From Alicyclobacillus pomorum DSM 14955 (GTDB lineage Bacteria > Bacillota > Bacilli > Alicyclobacillales > Alicyclobacillaceae), in contig NZ_AXAR01000001.1 of NCBI RefSeq assembly GCF_000472905.1, positions 328,840-365,067 on the forward strand: a stretch of DNA of 36,228 nt, read 5' to 3'. The notes beneath the pieces were generated by a model. That model made no database searches. It saw nothing but the letters and a program-made list of their open reading frames with translations, and had not been told where the DNA came from. Each line of letters opens with the position of its first letter. Position 1 is the stretch's first letter. A program made the translations under genes and the position numbers. Positions 22,786-30,918 of this stretch are shown here, piece after piece.

Positions 22786-23832
22786 ATGGCGAGATTGCGC
22801 GTAGGCGTCGTCGGAACAGGCGGGATTGCACGCAACAGACACATTCCAGGTTACGTAAAACTGCAGGACGAGGTCGATCTCGTCGCGATTTGTGATGTGT
22901 CCAAGGACGTGGTCACTCGTACAGCGTCCGAGTTCGGCATAGAGAAAGCTTATACGGATTATCGAGAAATGTTTGATTGTGAAAAGTTGGATGCCATCAG
23001 TGTCTGTACGCCCAACAGTTTCCATGCGCCTATTTCCATTGCAGCGCTGGAAAGGGGCATCCATGTTCTTTGTGAGAAGCCGCTGGCGCTGTGCCCAGAA
23101 GAAGCCAAAAACATGATCCGGGCCGCAGAGCAAGCAGGTAAGACGCTGATGACAGGGTTTCACTACCGCTTTCAAGCCGAGGCACAGGCGGCCAAGCGCG
23201 TGATTGAATCGGGAGAACTTGGCGACATCTACATGGTGCGCGTGCAAGCGATTCGTCGACGGGGGATACCAGGTTGGGGCGTCTTCACCAACCGCAGCTT
23301 GCAAGGCGGTGGCGCGATGATTGACTTTGGTGTGCACCTGCTGGATTTGGCGTTGTGGCTCGCTGGAAATCCCAAGGTCGTGGAAGTGACCGGTGTGATT
23401 TCGGCACACTTGGGAACCCAGCCAAACGTCAATCCGTGGGGACCTTGGGATCATGAACACTTTGAAGTCGAAGACCACGCCGCTGCCTTCATTCGCTGTG
23501 AGCATGGAATGGCGATGCAGTTTGAAGCGTCCTGGGCACTGAATGTTGCTCAATCCGTTGAAAATGTGTCCTTTTCGGGCACACATGCAGGCCTCGACGT
23601 ATTTCCCTTTCAGTTAAACAAGGCTGCGCACGGCATGTTATTGAACACAAAACCCGCGTGGATGCCTGGTGAGCAAGACAATGTGGGCGACTTGGAGATT
23701 GCGGAGTTCGTCCATTCGATTTTGGAAGAACGTACACCACTCGTGACCGTTCAACAAGCTTTGCAAGTGACCGAAATTGTAGACGCGATGTATCGCAGTG
23801 CAGAGCGGCGCGCCTCGATTCAGCTCGCCTGA
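22786..23832 (+). CDS. Gfo/Idh/MocA family oxidoreductase 4
   Basis: This 348-residue NAD(P)-dependent oxidoreductase shows VGVVGTGGIA (6-15), CEKP (E97, K98) and DFGVHLLDLALWLAG. It resembles oxidoreductase 2 (17073) closely along its whole length, including the IRRRGIPGWGVFTNR segment after the nucleotide domain, and both have a similar C-terminal substrate lid. ATG 22786 follows GAGAGGGA, 44 bases after the preceding gene. Base composition is intermediate between the AT-rich insert and the GC-rich genes downstream. The two paralogues may oxidise and reduce related sugars in the same route. Confidence 0.92.
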   Translation: MARLRVGVVGTGGIARNRHIPGYVKLQDEVDLVAICDVSKDVVTRTASEFGIEKAYTDYREMFDCEKLDAISVCTPNSFHAPISIAALERGIHVLCEKPLALCPEEAKNMIRAAEQAGKTLMTGFHYRFQAEAQAAKRVIESGELGDIYMVRVQAIRRRGIPGWGVFTNRSLQGGGAMIDFGVHLLDLALWLAGNPKVVEVTGVISAHLGTQPNVNPWGPWDHEHFEVEDHAAAFIRCEHGMAMQFEASWALNVAQSVENVSFSGTHAGLDVFPFQLNKAAHGMLLNTKPAWMPGEQDNVGDLEIAEFVHSILEERTPLVTVQQALQVTEIVDAMYRSAERRASIQLA

Positions 23833-23955
23833 GTATTTTTTCACCATCGCCAGATGGGCTCCGGCGCTGTGGTGACTTCCAATTCTTTGGCTTCTGCCGC
23901 AATGCGGAGGCAGGTCGGAGTCGACCACATGGCATTCGAAGAAAGGAGGATGGCG

Positions 23956-25116
23956 GTGAAAATTAAGGTTGGAATCATTGGGACTGGATTTGTTGGACCT
24001 GCACACATTGAAGCAGTGGAACGGACGGGGTGTGCGGAGGTGGTCGCAGTGGCCGGTTCGAATGTGGAAGCGGCTCAGCGAACGGCCAGGCAGTACGGTA
24101 TCGCCAGAGCGTACGGTGATTATCGCGAGATGCTCCAGGATCCTGAGATCCAGTGCATCCACAACTGTACCCCGAACCACCTGCACTTTTCCATCAATCG
24201 CGACATCATTCTGGCCGGCAAACACGTGTTATCGGAAAAGCCCCTCGGCACAAGCCGAGCGGAGACCGAGGAACTGGTGAGGATTGCGGAGGAGGCCGGC
24301 GTGGTGAACGGGGTCTGCTTCAACTACCGGCACTACGCGATGGTGCAGCACCTCAGAGCCATGATTGCAGACGGACGGCTGGGGACGATTCGACTCATCC
24401 GGGGTCATTATCTGCAGGATTGGTTGTCGAAAGATTCGGACTACAACTGGCGCGTTCACCCGCAGCTGGGCGGTAGGTCTCGGGCGGTGGCGGACATCGG
24501 ATCGCACTGGATGGACACGGTGCAGTTTGTCACCGGACAGCGTATCACTGAGGTCTTTGCAGACCTCGCCACGTTGCTGCCCACGCGTCGGCGGGCGAAG
24601 CAGCGCGCGGCGACGTTTGCAGAGACTTCCGCCCCGGACTTTGAGGAGGTCGAGGTGCATACGGAGGACTATGCGACGCTCTTGTTGCGATTCGACGGCG
24701 GGGCGGTCGGTACGGTGACGGTCTCGCAGATCACGCCGGGGCGAAAGAACCATCTCGTCTGCGAAATTGACGGGAGCGACGCGTCAGCGATGTGGGATCA
24801 GGAGGCCTCGGAGCGTCTGTGGATTGGACACCGGGATGGTCCGAATGAAATCGTGATGGCGGATCCCGCCTTGATTGCGGCGTCCGCTCGTCCATTCCTG
24901 CACTATCCCGGCGGGCACAACCAGGGCTGGCCGGATGGCCTGAAAAACCTCATGCTCCGATTCTACGAGGCCGTCAGAGAAGGGGCTGCATCCACCGACA
25001 CACAGTCCTGCGGTTTCGCGACATTTGCAGAGGGTCACCGGATGCAGTGCGTCATCGACGCGATGCTGGAAAGCCACGCGCGGCGCCAGTGGGTATCTGT
25101 CGCCTACGATGCGTGA
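23956..25116 (+). CDS. Gfo/Idh/MocA family oxidoreductase 5
   Basis: The 386-residue product is the longest of the five oxidoreductases. It has VGIIGTGFVG (5-14), SEKP (E94, K95) and DIGSHWMD, and an insertion (LLPTRRRAKQRAATFAE) before the last strands that is typical of the 380-390-residue subgroup. Start choice is between ATG 23950, only one base from AAAGGAGG (23942-23948), and GTG 23956, at seven bases; GTG is preferred and gives MKIKVGIIGTG. It lies 20 bases before a TIM-barrel isomerase gene, and a Gfo/Idh gene next to such genes is a common catabolic pairing. The substrate is unknown. Confidence 0.9.
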   Translation: MKIKVGIIGTGFVGPAHIEAVERTGCAEVVAVAGSNVEAAQRTARQYGIARAYGDYREMLQDPEIQCIHNCTPNHLHFSINRDIILAGKHVLSEKPLGTSRAETEELVRIAEEAGVVNGVCFNYRHYAMVQHLRAMIADGRLGTIRLIRGHYLQDWLSKDSDYNWRVHPQLGGRSRAVADIGSHWMDTVQFVTGQRITEVFADLATLLPTRRRAKQRAATFAETSAPDFEEVEVHTEDYATLLLRFDGGAVGTVTVSQITPGRKNHLVCEIDGSDASAMWDQEASERLWIGHRDGPNEIVMADPALIAASARPFLHYPGGHNQGWPDGLKNLMLRFYEAVREGAASTDTQSCGFATFAEGHRMQCVIDAMLESHARRQWVSVAYDA

Positions 25117-25136
25117 GACAGGGGAGGAGGACCGAT

Positions 25137-26108
25137 ATGAAGCTCGGGGTATTCACGGTTTTGTTTCAGGATCACCCATTTGAAGAGATGCTCGACATTG
25201 TGAAGGCGCACGGTCTGGACGCGGTGGAAATTGGGACCGGCAATTATCCGGGCAGCGCCCATTGCCAGCCGGATGTGCTGTTGAACGACGCACAGGCGCG
25301 GAAGGCGTTCTCTGAGGCCCTCGCACAACGCAATCTGGTAGTCAGCGCTCTCAGCTGCCACGGTAACCCGCTGCACCCGGATGGGGACGTGGCGGAGAGG
25401 GCCCATCAGACGTGGCGACAGACGGTGCGACTCGCTGAACAGCTGGAAATCGATTGCATCAATGTTTTTTCAGGCTGTCCAGGCGACTGCGATGCGGCCC
25501 GCTTTCCGAACTGGGTGACATGCGCGTGGCCGCCGGAATACGCAGAGGTCCTGGAATGGCAATGGAACGAAAAGCTCATCCCGTATTGGCAGCGAGAAGC
25601 GGAATTCGCGCGGGAACATGGGGTGCGTCACATCGCCTTCGAAATGCATCCGGGGTTTCTGGTCTACAACCCGGAGACGCTGATCCGGTTGCGGGAAGCG
25701 GTCGGGCCGGAGATTGGGGCGAATTTCGATCCGAGTCACCTTGTGTGGCAGGGCATCGATCCATGCGAGGCCATCCGTTATTTAGCGCAGCACGACGCCA
25801 TGTTCCACGTCCATGCGAAGGATGTGTACTTAGATCCGGCGAATGTCCGGGTCAATGGGGTGCTTGACACAAAGTCGTACCGGCAGATCAACCGCCGTGC
25901 CTGGACGTTCCGGAGTGTTGGGTACGGACTGTCGGAACACAAGTGGCGCGAAATCGTCAGCGTCTTGCGGACGGTGGGGTATGACGGTGTCCTCAGCATC
26001 GAACACGAGGACGCACTGGCCTCTCCGATGGAAGGATTTCGAAAGGCGGTTGAACTGTTGCAGCGAGCGCTGTTGCGGGAATCTGTGGCGGACATGTGGT
26101 GGGCGTAA
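25137..26108 (+). CDS. Sugar phosphate isomerase/epimerase-like TIM barrel 1
   Basis: The 323-residue protein belongs to the xylose-isomerase-like TIM barrel (AP endonuclease 2) superfamily. Likely metal ligands are E169 (FEMHP), D198 with H201 (FDPSH), H226 (HVHAKD) and E289 (SIEHED). Members include inosose dehydratases, epimerases and lyases acting on keto-sugars. The ATG at 25137 follows the near-perfect GGGGAGGAGG at 25121-25130. The larger size relative to the second barrel gene comes from an insertion around 236-262 (NGVLDTKSYRQINRRAWTFR) that probably shapes the active site. It is coupled to oxidoreductase 5 and followed by the second barrel gene after 36 bases. Confidence 0.88.
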   Translation: MKLGVFTVLFQDHPFEEMLDIVKAHGLDAVEIGTGNYPGSAHCQPDVLLNDAQARKAFSEALAQRNLVVSALSCHGNPLHPDGDVAERAHQTWRQTVRLAEQLEIDCINVFSGCPGDCDAARFPNWVTCAWPPEYAEVLEWQWNEKLIPYWQREAEFAREHGVRHIAFEMHPGFLVYNPETLIRLREAVGPEIGANFDPSHLVWQGIDPCEAIRYLAQHDAMFHVHAKDVYLDPANVRVNGVLDTKSYRQINRRAWTFRSVGYGLSEHKWREIVSVLRTVGYDGVLSIEHEDALASPMEGFRKAVELLQRALLRESVADMWWA

Positions 26109-26144
26109 CCGCAGAAGAAATAGAGCGAAGGGACGGCGAATCGA

Positions 26145-26915
26145 TTGGCACGACTGGCGGTGCAACTCTACACCTTGCGAGACCGGCTGCAGCAGGATTT
26201 TCAGGGCACGTTGCGGGACGTGGCGAACATCGGCTTTGAAGGCGTCGAGTTTGCCGGATATGGCAGTCTGTCCCCAGAAGGGGTGCGAGACTGTGTCAAG
26301 GAACTCGGGTTGGTGCCGGTGGCCAGCCACGTACCGTTTCATCGGTTGCAGGACGAGCTCGACGCGGTGATTCGTGAAGCGCAGATCATCGGGATTGGGA
26401 CCGTGGTTTGTCCGTTCATCCCTGAGTCTCTGCGCGCCAGCGAAGATCAATACCGCGAGCTTGCCCAGTTTTTCAACCGTGTTGGGCAGGCGTGCCGGGC
26501 GGCAGGGCTGACGTTTGCGTACCATAATCACGATTTCGAATTTCAGTTGTGGAGCGGACATACTGCGCTGGACCTTCTGTATGAATGCACGGATCCGGAA
26601 CTGGTGCAGTTTGAGCTGGACGTCTACTGGGTAGAATTCGCCCGTCAGCACGCTGCGCGTTGCATCGCTCAGTACGCGTCTCGCTGCCGACTGCTGCATG
26701 TAAAGGACATGTCGGGTGACGAGGAGCGCTTTTTCGAGGCGGTGGGTCGAGGGATTCTGCCCTGGCCTCTCATTTTGGGCGAAGCGGATCGAGCCGGTGT
26801 CGAGTGGTACATCGTCGAACAGGATGTGTGCCGCCGGGACCCGCTGGAGAGTGTGCGTCTGAGTTATGAATACCTGACAGGCCTTTCGCATCCTGGGGTA
26901 GGGAATGAGGCGTAA
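26145..26915 (+). CDS. Sugar phosphate isomerase/epimerase-like TIM barrel 2
   Basis: This shorter barrel of 256 residues has YHNHDFEF (H127, H129, E132), FELDVYWV (E157, D159), LLHVKDM (H185) and YIVEQD (E225), the metal-site pattern of the IolE/hydroxypyruvate-isomerase-like superfamily. The start is TTG 26145 with GAAGGGA about 11 bases upstream; there is no ATG near the first strand MARLAVQLYT. It is the last gene of the carbohydrate locus. Family members with this motif set often act on 3-keto or 2-keto sugar intermediates after a Gfo/Idh dehydrogenase. Specificity cannot be given from sequence. Confidence 0.88.
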   Translation: MARLAVQLYTLRDRLQQDFQGTLRDVANIGFEGVEFAGYGSLSPEGVRDCVKELGLVPVASHVPFHRLQDELDAVIREAQIIGIGTVVCPFIPESLRASEDQYRELAQFFNRVGQACRAAGLTFAYHNHDFEFQLWSGHTALDLLYECTDPELVQFELDVYWVEFARQHAARCIAQYASRCRLLHVKDMSGDEERFFEAVGRGILPWPLILGEADRAGVEWYIVEQDVCRRDPLESVRLSYEYLTGLSHPGVGNEA

Positions 26916-26971
26916 GCGGTACACGCGGTTTGGGGGCGAGCCACCTCAACAGAAAGGGTGGTGTCGGAGTC

Positions 26972-28573
26972 TTGGTAATCATCCTTCTGATTCTGTTTCT
27001 CGTCATATTCCTTGTGATTCCGGCGGTGTTGTTCGGATACCTATACATGGCCTCCCGGAAACCACAGCATTCGGTGATTCGTGCCCATCCGTACCTTGGA
27101 TGGCTGCGCTACCTACTGGAGAAACTCGGCCCGGAGTTTCGACAGTACTGGTTTGACGGTGATACCGACGGACGTCCGATTTCGCGGAGCGATTTTCTCG
27201 GCGTTGTGTTTGCGTCGAAGTATCAGAGTGATCTGATCAGTTTTGGATCCAAGCGGGACTTTGAGAAACCAGGCTACTACATTTCCAACGACCTGTTTCC
27301 ACTGCTTGTGAACGAATTGAAGGTAGACAATCAAGATGTTGTGGCAGCGAGAAGGTACAACATTGTGCGTGAAGGGCTGTTCGCGCGGGAAGAGGAACTG
27401 GAGACCGTTGAAGTCTCCAAATGGCTGTATACCGAAGAAGACCAGATGGTGGTGGGTTCTACCCGTCGGCATCCTTGGAAGCTGCGGGGGATGTTCGGCG
27501 CATCGGCAACGTCCTACGGAGCGGTTGGGGAGCACTATATTCTCTCAACTGGAAACGGGGCAAGGATGGCCGGGGGATCTTGGATCAACACGGGTGAGGG
27601 CGGCGTTGCGCCGGAGCACTTGCAGACCAACGTGGACGTCGTGGCTCAGATTGGGCCTGGGCTGTTTGGCTACCGCGACGAGCAGGGGAACTTTTCATTC
27701 GAAGAGTTCCGAATCAAGGCGGCGGAACCGAACATCAAGGCGTTCGAATTGAAGTTTGCACAAGGGGCCAAGATCCGCGGAGGACATCTGGAGGGCTCAA
27801 AAGTGACTGCGAAGGTGGCAGCGATTCGCAAAGTCCCTGTCGGCGTGACGGTGAACTCTCCGAACCGCTTCCCGTTCCTGCGCAACAGCGAAGAGGCGTT
27901 ACGGTTTGTAAAGATGTTGCAGGAGGAAGGAGGCAAACCGGTCGGTATCAAGATTGTGGTCGGAGATCAGTATCGTTTGGAGAGCTTGTTCGATGTCATG
28001 GTGCGGCTGGACATTTATCCCGACTTCATGACGGTCGACGGTGGAGAGGGCGGATCTGGTGCGACGTTTAAGTCGATGTCGGACAGCATGGGCTTGCCGC
28101 TTTATCCGGCACTCATCGCCTTGGTCGACACTGCCGTCCGGTATGGTGTGCGGGACAAATTCGCTGTGTTTGCCTCCGGAAAATTGATAACGCCAGACAA
28201 AGTGGCCATTGCCCTGGCGCTTGGAGCGAATGCCGTCAATTCGGCGCGCGGCTTTATGATGGCGAATGGTTGCATCATGGCGCTGCAGTGCCACACGGGG
28301 AAATGTCCGACAGGAATCACCACGACCCATGCGAAGTATCAAGATGCGCTGGTTCCGGAAGAGAAGCAGTGGCGCGTGATGAACTATATTATTAGCCTTC
28401 GACAAGGGTTGTTTGCACTGGCAGCCGCATGTGGATTGGACAGTCCTCGTCAATTCACGCGAGAACACGTGGTCTACAAGAACGAGTACGGCCGAACGGT
28501 GCGGCTGAGTGAACTGTTTCCGTTGCCTGTCGGCAAGACAGATGACCATAGGCGCAGTGCAGAGATGAGATAG
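26972..28573 (+). CDS. Membrane-anchored FMN-binding glutamate-synthase-like protein
   Basis: The 533-residue protein matches the FMN/synthase domain of the glutamate synthase large subunit, without the glutaminase domain. An N-terminal transmembrane helix (VIILLILFLVIFLVIPAVLF) anchors it. The barrel shows MFGASATSYGAVG, GGSWINTGEGG, GVTVNSPNRFPF and DGGEGGSGA (FMN phosphate loop). A CIMALQCHTGKCPTGI stretch has the C-x5-C-x4-C spacing of the [3Fe-4S] ligands of GltS. The frame is open from TTG 26930, but AGAAAGGG lies at 26951-26958, so TTG 26972 is preferred. It ends at a UUCG hairpin terminator. Physiological reaction is uncertain; many such stand-alone proteins are only assumed to be glutamate synthases. 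Confidence 0.85.
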   Translation: MVIILLILFLVIFLVIPAVLFGYLYMASRKPQHSVIRAHPYLGWLRYLLEKLGPEFRQYWFDGDTDGRPISRSDFLGVVFASKYQSDLISFGSKRDFEKPGYYISNDLFPLLVNELKVDNQDVVAARRYNIVREGLFAREEELETVEVSKWLYTEEDQMVVGSTRRHPWKLRGMFGASATSYGAVGEHYILSTGNGARMAGGSWINTGEGGVAPEHLQTNVDVVAQIGPGLFGYRDEQGNFSFEEFRIKAAEPNIKAFELKFAQGAKIRGGHLEGSKVTAKVAAIRKVPVGVTVNSPNRFPFLRNSEEALRFVKMLQEEGGKPVGIKIVVGDQYRLESLFDVMVRLDIYPDFMTVDGGEGGSGATFKSMSDSMGLPLYPALIALVDTAVRYGVRDKFAVFASGKLITPDKVAIALALGANAVNSARGFMMANGCIMALQCHTGKCPTGITTTHAKYQDALVPEEKQWRVMNYIISLRQGLFALAAACGLDSPRQFTREHVVYKNEYGRTVRLSELFPLPVGKTDDHRRSAEMR

Positions 28574-28574
28574 T

Positions 28575-28596
28575 GACCGCTTCGGCGGTCTCTTTT
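28575..28596 (+). terminator. UUCG-tetraloop intrinsic terminator
   Basis: GACCGC-TTCG-GCGGTC (28575-28590) is followed by TCTTTT. The stable UUCG loop and T-run end the glutamate-synthase-like transcript one base after its stop codon. Confidence 0.88.
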
Positions 28597-28713
28597 GTCT
28601 TCGTTGCTTTAATACGGAACAGCATATCCGCAGTAGCATGTGTTATTGCAGACAATTCTTGCGTTTCAGTAAGATAACGGTGGAATCGCTTACAAAGTAT
28701 TCGCATCGTAGAA

Positions 28714-28728
28714 ACGTTGTGCAAACGT
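28714..28728. promoter_or_regulatory. Inverted repeat before the tyrosine-degradation operon
   Basis: ACGTT-GTGCA-AACGT lies 35 bases before the HPD start. The 28597-28713 stretch upstream presumably contains the promoter (a weak TTGCAG/TAAGAT pair with 18-base spacing is visible near 28645-28675). Operator role is speculative. Confidence 0.25.
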
Positions 28729-28762
28729 CGTTCGAGAAACTACTGGGATGGAGGAGACAGGA

Positions 28763-29857
28763 ATGGCAGACCATTTGCCTTTGCAAGGGATTGACTACGT
28801 AGAGTTTTACGTCGGCAATGCCAAGCAATTCGCATACTTCTTGTCGCGGGCGTACGGTTTCCAGGTGGTTGCGTATGCAGGAATGGAAACGGGGGTTCGC
28901 GACAAAGCTTCTTACGTGCTCGAGCAAGGGGACATTCGCTTTGTTGTGACAAGTGCTCTGGGACCGGATCATCCGATTGCTGAGTTCGTCAAAAAGCACG
29001 GGGATGGCGTGAAAGAGATTGCGTTTACTGTGGACGATGCGGCGGTGGCGTACCGGGAATCGACGAGTCGCGGCGCGATTCCGGTGGCGGATGTCATAGA
29101 GCTGAAAGACAAACATGGGGTGGTACGGAAGTCCGTCATCGGCACCTACGGGGAAACGGTGCACGCGTTCATTGAGCGCGAAAAGTACGACGGGGTGTTT
29201 CTGCCCGGGTACGAGCCGATGGACAACATCTTCGGCGGTGAGCCGAAAGGGTTGCTCGCGGTGGATCACATCGTCGGCAATGTCGAACTGGGCAAGATGG
29301 AAGAGTGGGTCCGATACTACGAAAAGGCGCTCGGCTTTGAGCAATTTATTCACTTTACTGACGAGGATATCAACACCGAGTACTCTGCTCTGATGTCGAA
29401 GGTGATGCAGAACGGCGGCGGAAAGATTAAGTTCCCTATCAACGAGCCGGCACAGGGCAAGAAGAAGTCGCAGATTCAAGAATACCTGGACTTCTTTGGC
29501 GGCCCCGGGGTGCAACACATTGCCCTCATCACTAAGGACATTCTGCAGACCGTGACCGATTTAAAGGCAGCTGGCGTTGAGTTTCTCAGTGCGCCGGATG
29601 TGTATTATGAGGAGCTTTGGGACCGCATTGGCCCGATTGACGAAGACGTGAAGCGCATCCAGGCGTTAAACATTCTCGTGGATAGGGACGAAGAAGGCTA
29701 TCTCCTGCAAATCTTCACGAAGCCGTTGATGGACCGGCCGACCGTGTTCTTCGAAATCATCCAACGCAAAGGCAGCCGCGGCTTCGGCAACGGCAACTTC
29801 AAGGCTCTGTTCGAAGCGATTGAAAAAGAGCAGGCTAGGCGCGGGAATCTGGAATGA
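28763..29857 (+). CDS. hpd: 4-Hydroxyphenylpyruvate dioxygenase
   Basis: HPD converts 4-hydroxyphenylpyruvate to homogentisate, the committing step of tyrosine breakdown. The 364-residue product has two vicinal-oxygen-chelate modules, and the iron triad is in place: H169 (VDHIVGN), H252 (VQHIAL) and E331 (FFEIIQR). The C-terminal GNGNFKALFEAIEKEQARRG matches the gating helix of the family. ATG 28763 is preferred to ATG 28748, since GGAGGAG at 28750-28756 falls between them at the right distance for the second. The stop overlaps the ATG of the next gene as ATGA, so translation is coupled. It heads an operon through 32743. Confidence 0.96.
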   Translation: MADHLPLQGIDYVEFYVGNAKQFAYFLSRAYGFQVVAYAGMETGVRDKASYVLEQGDIRFVVTSALGPDHPIAEFVKKHGDGVKEIAFTVDDAAVAYRESTSRGAIPVADVIELKDKHGVVRKSVIGTYGETVHAFIEREKYDGVFLPGYEPMDNIFGGEPKGLLAVDHIVGNVELGKMEEWVRYYEKALGFEQFIHFTDEDINTEYSALMSKVMQNGGGKIKFPINEPAQGKKKSQIQEYLDFFGGPGVQHIALITKDILQTVTDLKAAGVEFLSAPDVYYEELWDRIGPIDEDVKRIQALNILVDRDEEGYLLQIFTKPLMDRPTVFFEIIQRKGSRGFGNGNFKALFEAIEKEQARRGNLE

Positions 29858-30912
29858 GGTTGGCGAGTTATCGAAGAAAAGAGGGGCGGACCGCGACGGC
29901 CGCCCCGCGTTCGGCCTGGGTTGTCGAGGATGGTACGTTGGTAGACATCCGTCGCGCGGTCGAGTGGTGGTGCGAATCATACAGCACTCGAGCGGGCGGA
30001 GGTCATGTCAGGGGGTTCCTGCGCAAGCATGGTGCGCTGTTTCAGGATCTCTCCGAACTGGTTTGGCGCGGGGAAGTGAGTGATCTGTGGAAAGCCATGC
30101 GGCAGGTCTACGACGATTGGTCCGAGGCAGTGCGGCATGGTAATGAATCTGCACTCGTTTGCACGATAGATTCGGACACGGTAAACCTGTGCTTGCCGTT
30201 TCGACCTCGCTCGTTTCGCGACTTCTACGCCTTTGAACAGCACGTGGCCACTTGCAGGCGCAAGCGCGGACTGGATATGGTGCCGGAATGGTATGAGTTC
30301 CCGGTTTTTTACTTCTCCAATACGACGAGTTTCCGAGGACCCAATGAACCGGTCTGGGCACCGCCGGGGTGCCAGGAACTGGACTATGAGTTGGAAGTCG
30401 CGTGCGTCATCGGAAAACCTGGGCGAAATATCGCTGCAAAAGAGGCGGATGAGTACATCCTTGGCTACGCCATTTTAAACGACTGGAGCGCTCGCGATGT
30501 GCAGCGGCAGGAGATGAAAGTGGGGCTTGGCCCGGCAAAAGGGAAAGACTTTGCCACTTCCTTCGGGCCGTATCTGGTCACGGCTGACCATCTGGACGAT
30601 GTGGCGGTGTCGGGCGCACATGGACGTAGACATCGCCTGACGATGACAGCTTCTGTCAACGGCCGCACCATTTCCAGCGGCAATCTGGCGGACATTCATT
30701 TCACGTTTGCACAAATGATTGAGCGTGCTTCTGCGGACGTCGACCTCATGCCCGGAGACGTGATAGGGTCAGGCACCGTGGGAACTGGATGCATCCTGGA
30801 ACTGGGAACCCAGGTGCACAGCTGGTTGCAGCCCGGAGACGTCGTGGAACTGACCGTAGATAAGCTGGGTGTGTTGCAGACACCGATTGTCGAGAGACCC
30901 AACTGGAGGTGA
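29854..30912 (+). CDS. Fumarylacetoacetate hydrolase family protein
   Basis: The position in the operon makes this the likely fumarylacetoacetase, splitting fumarylacetoacetate into fumarate and acetoacetate. The 352-residue product has the FAH fold core in the last two thirds: SFRDFYAFEQHV, YELEVACVIGKPG (metal-binding glutamates), LNDWSARDVQRQEM, GPAKGKDFATSFGPY, and MPGDVIGSGTVGTG. An N-terminal part of about 100 residues is less conserved, as in Bacillales FAH proteins. ATG 29854 shares four bases with the HPD stop. The stop codon lies inside the ribosome binding site of the homogentisate dioxygenase gene. A maleylacetoacetate isomerase gene is not present nearby. Confidence 0.9.
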   Translation: MRLASYRRKEGRTATAAPRSAWVVEDGTLVDIRRAVEWWCESYSTRAGGGHVRGFLRKHGALFQDLSELVWRGEVSDLWKAMRQVYDDWSEAVRHGNESALVCTIDSDTVNLCLPFRPRSFRDFYAFEQHVATCRRKRGLDMVPEWYEFPVFYFSNTTSFRGPNEPVWAPPGCQELDYELEVACVIGKPGRNIAAKEADEYILGYAILNDWSARDVQRQEMKVGLGPAKGKDFATSFGPYLVTADHLDDVAVSGAHGRRHRLTMTASVNGRTISSGNLADIHFTFAQMIERASADVDLMPGDVIGSGTVGTGCILELGTQVHSWLQPGDVVELTVDKLGVLQTPIVERPNWR

Positions 30913-30918
30913 TGGACC

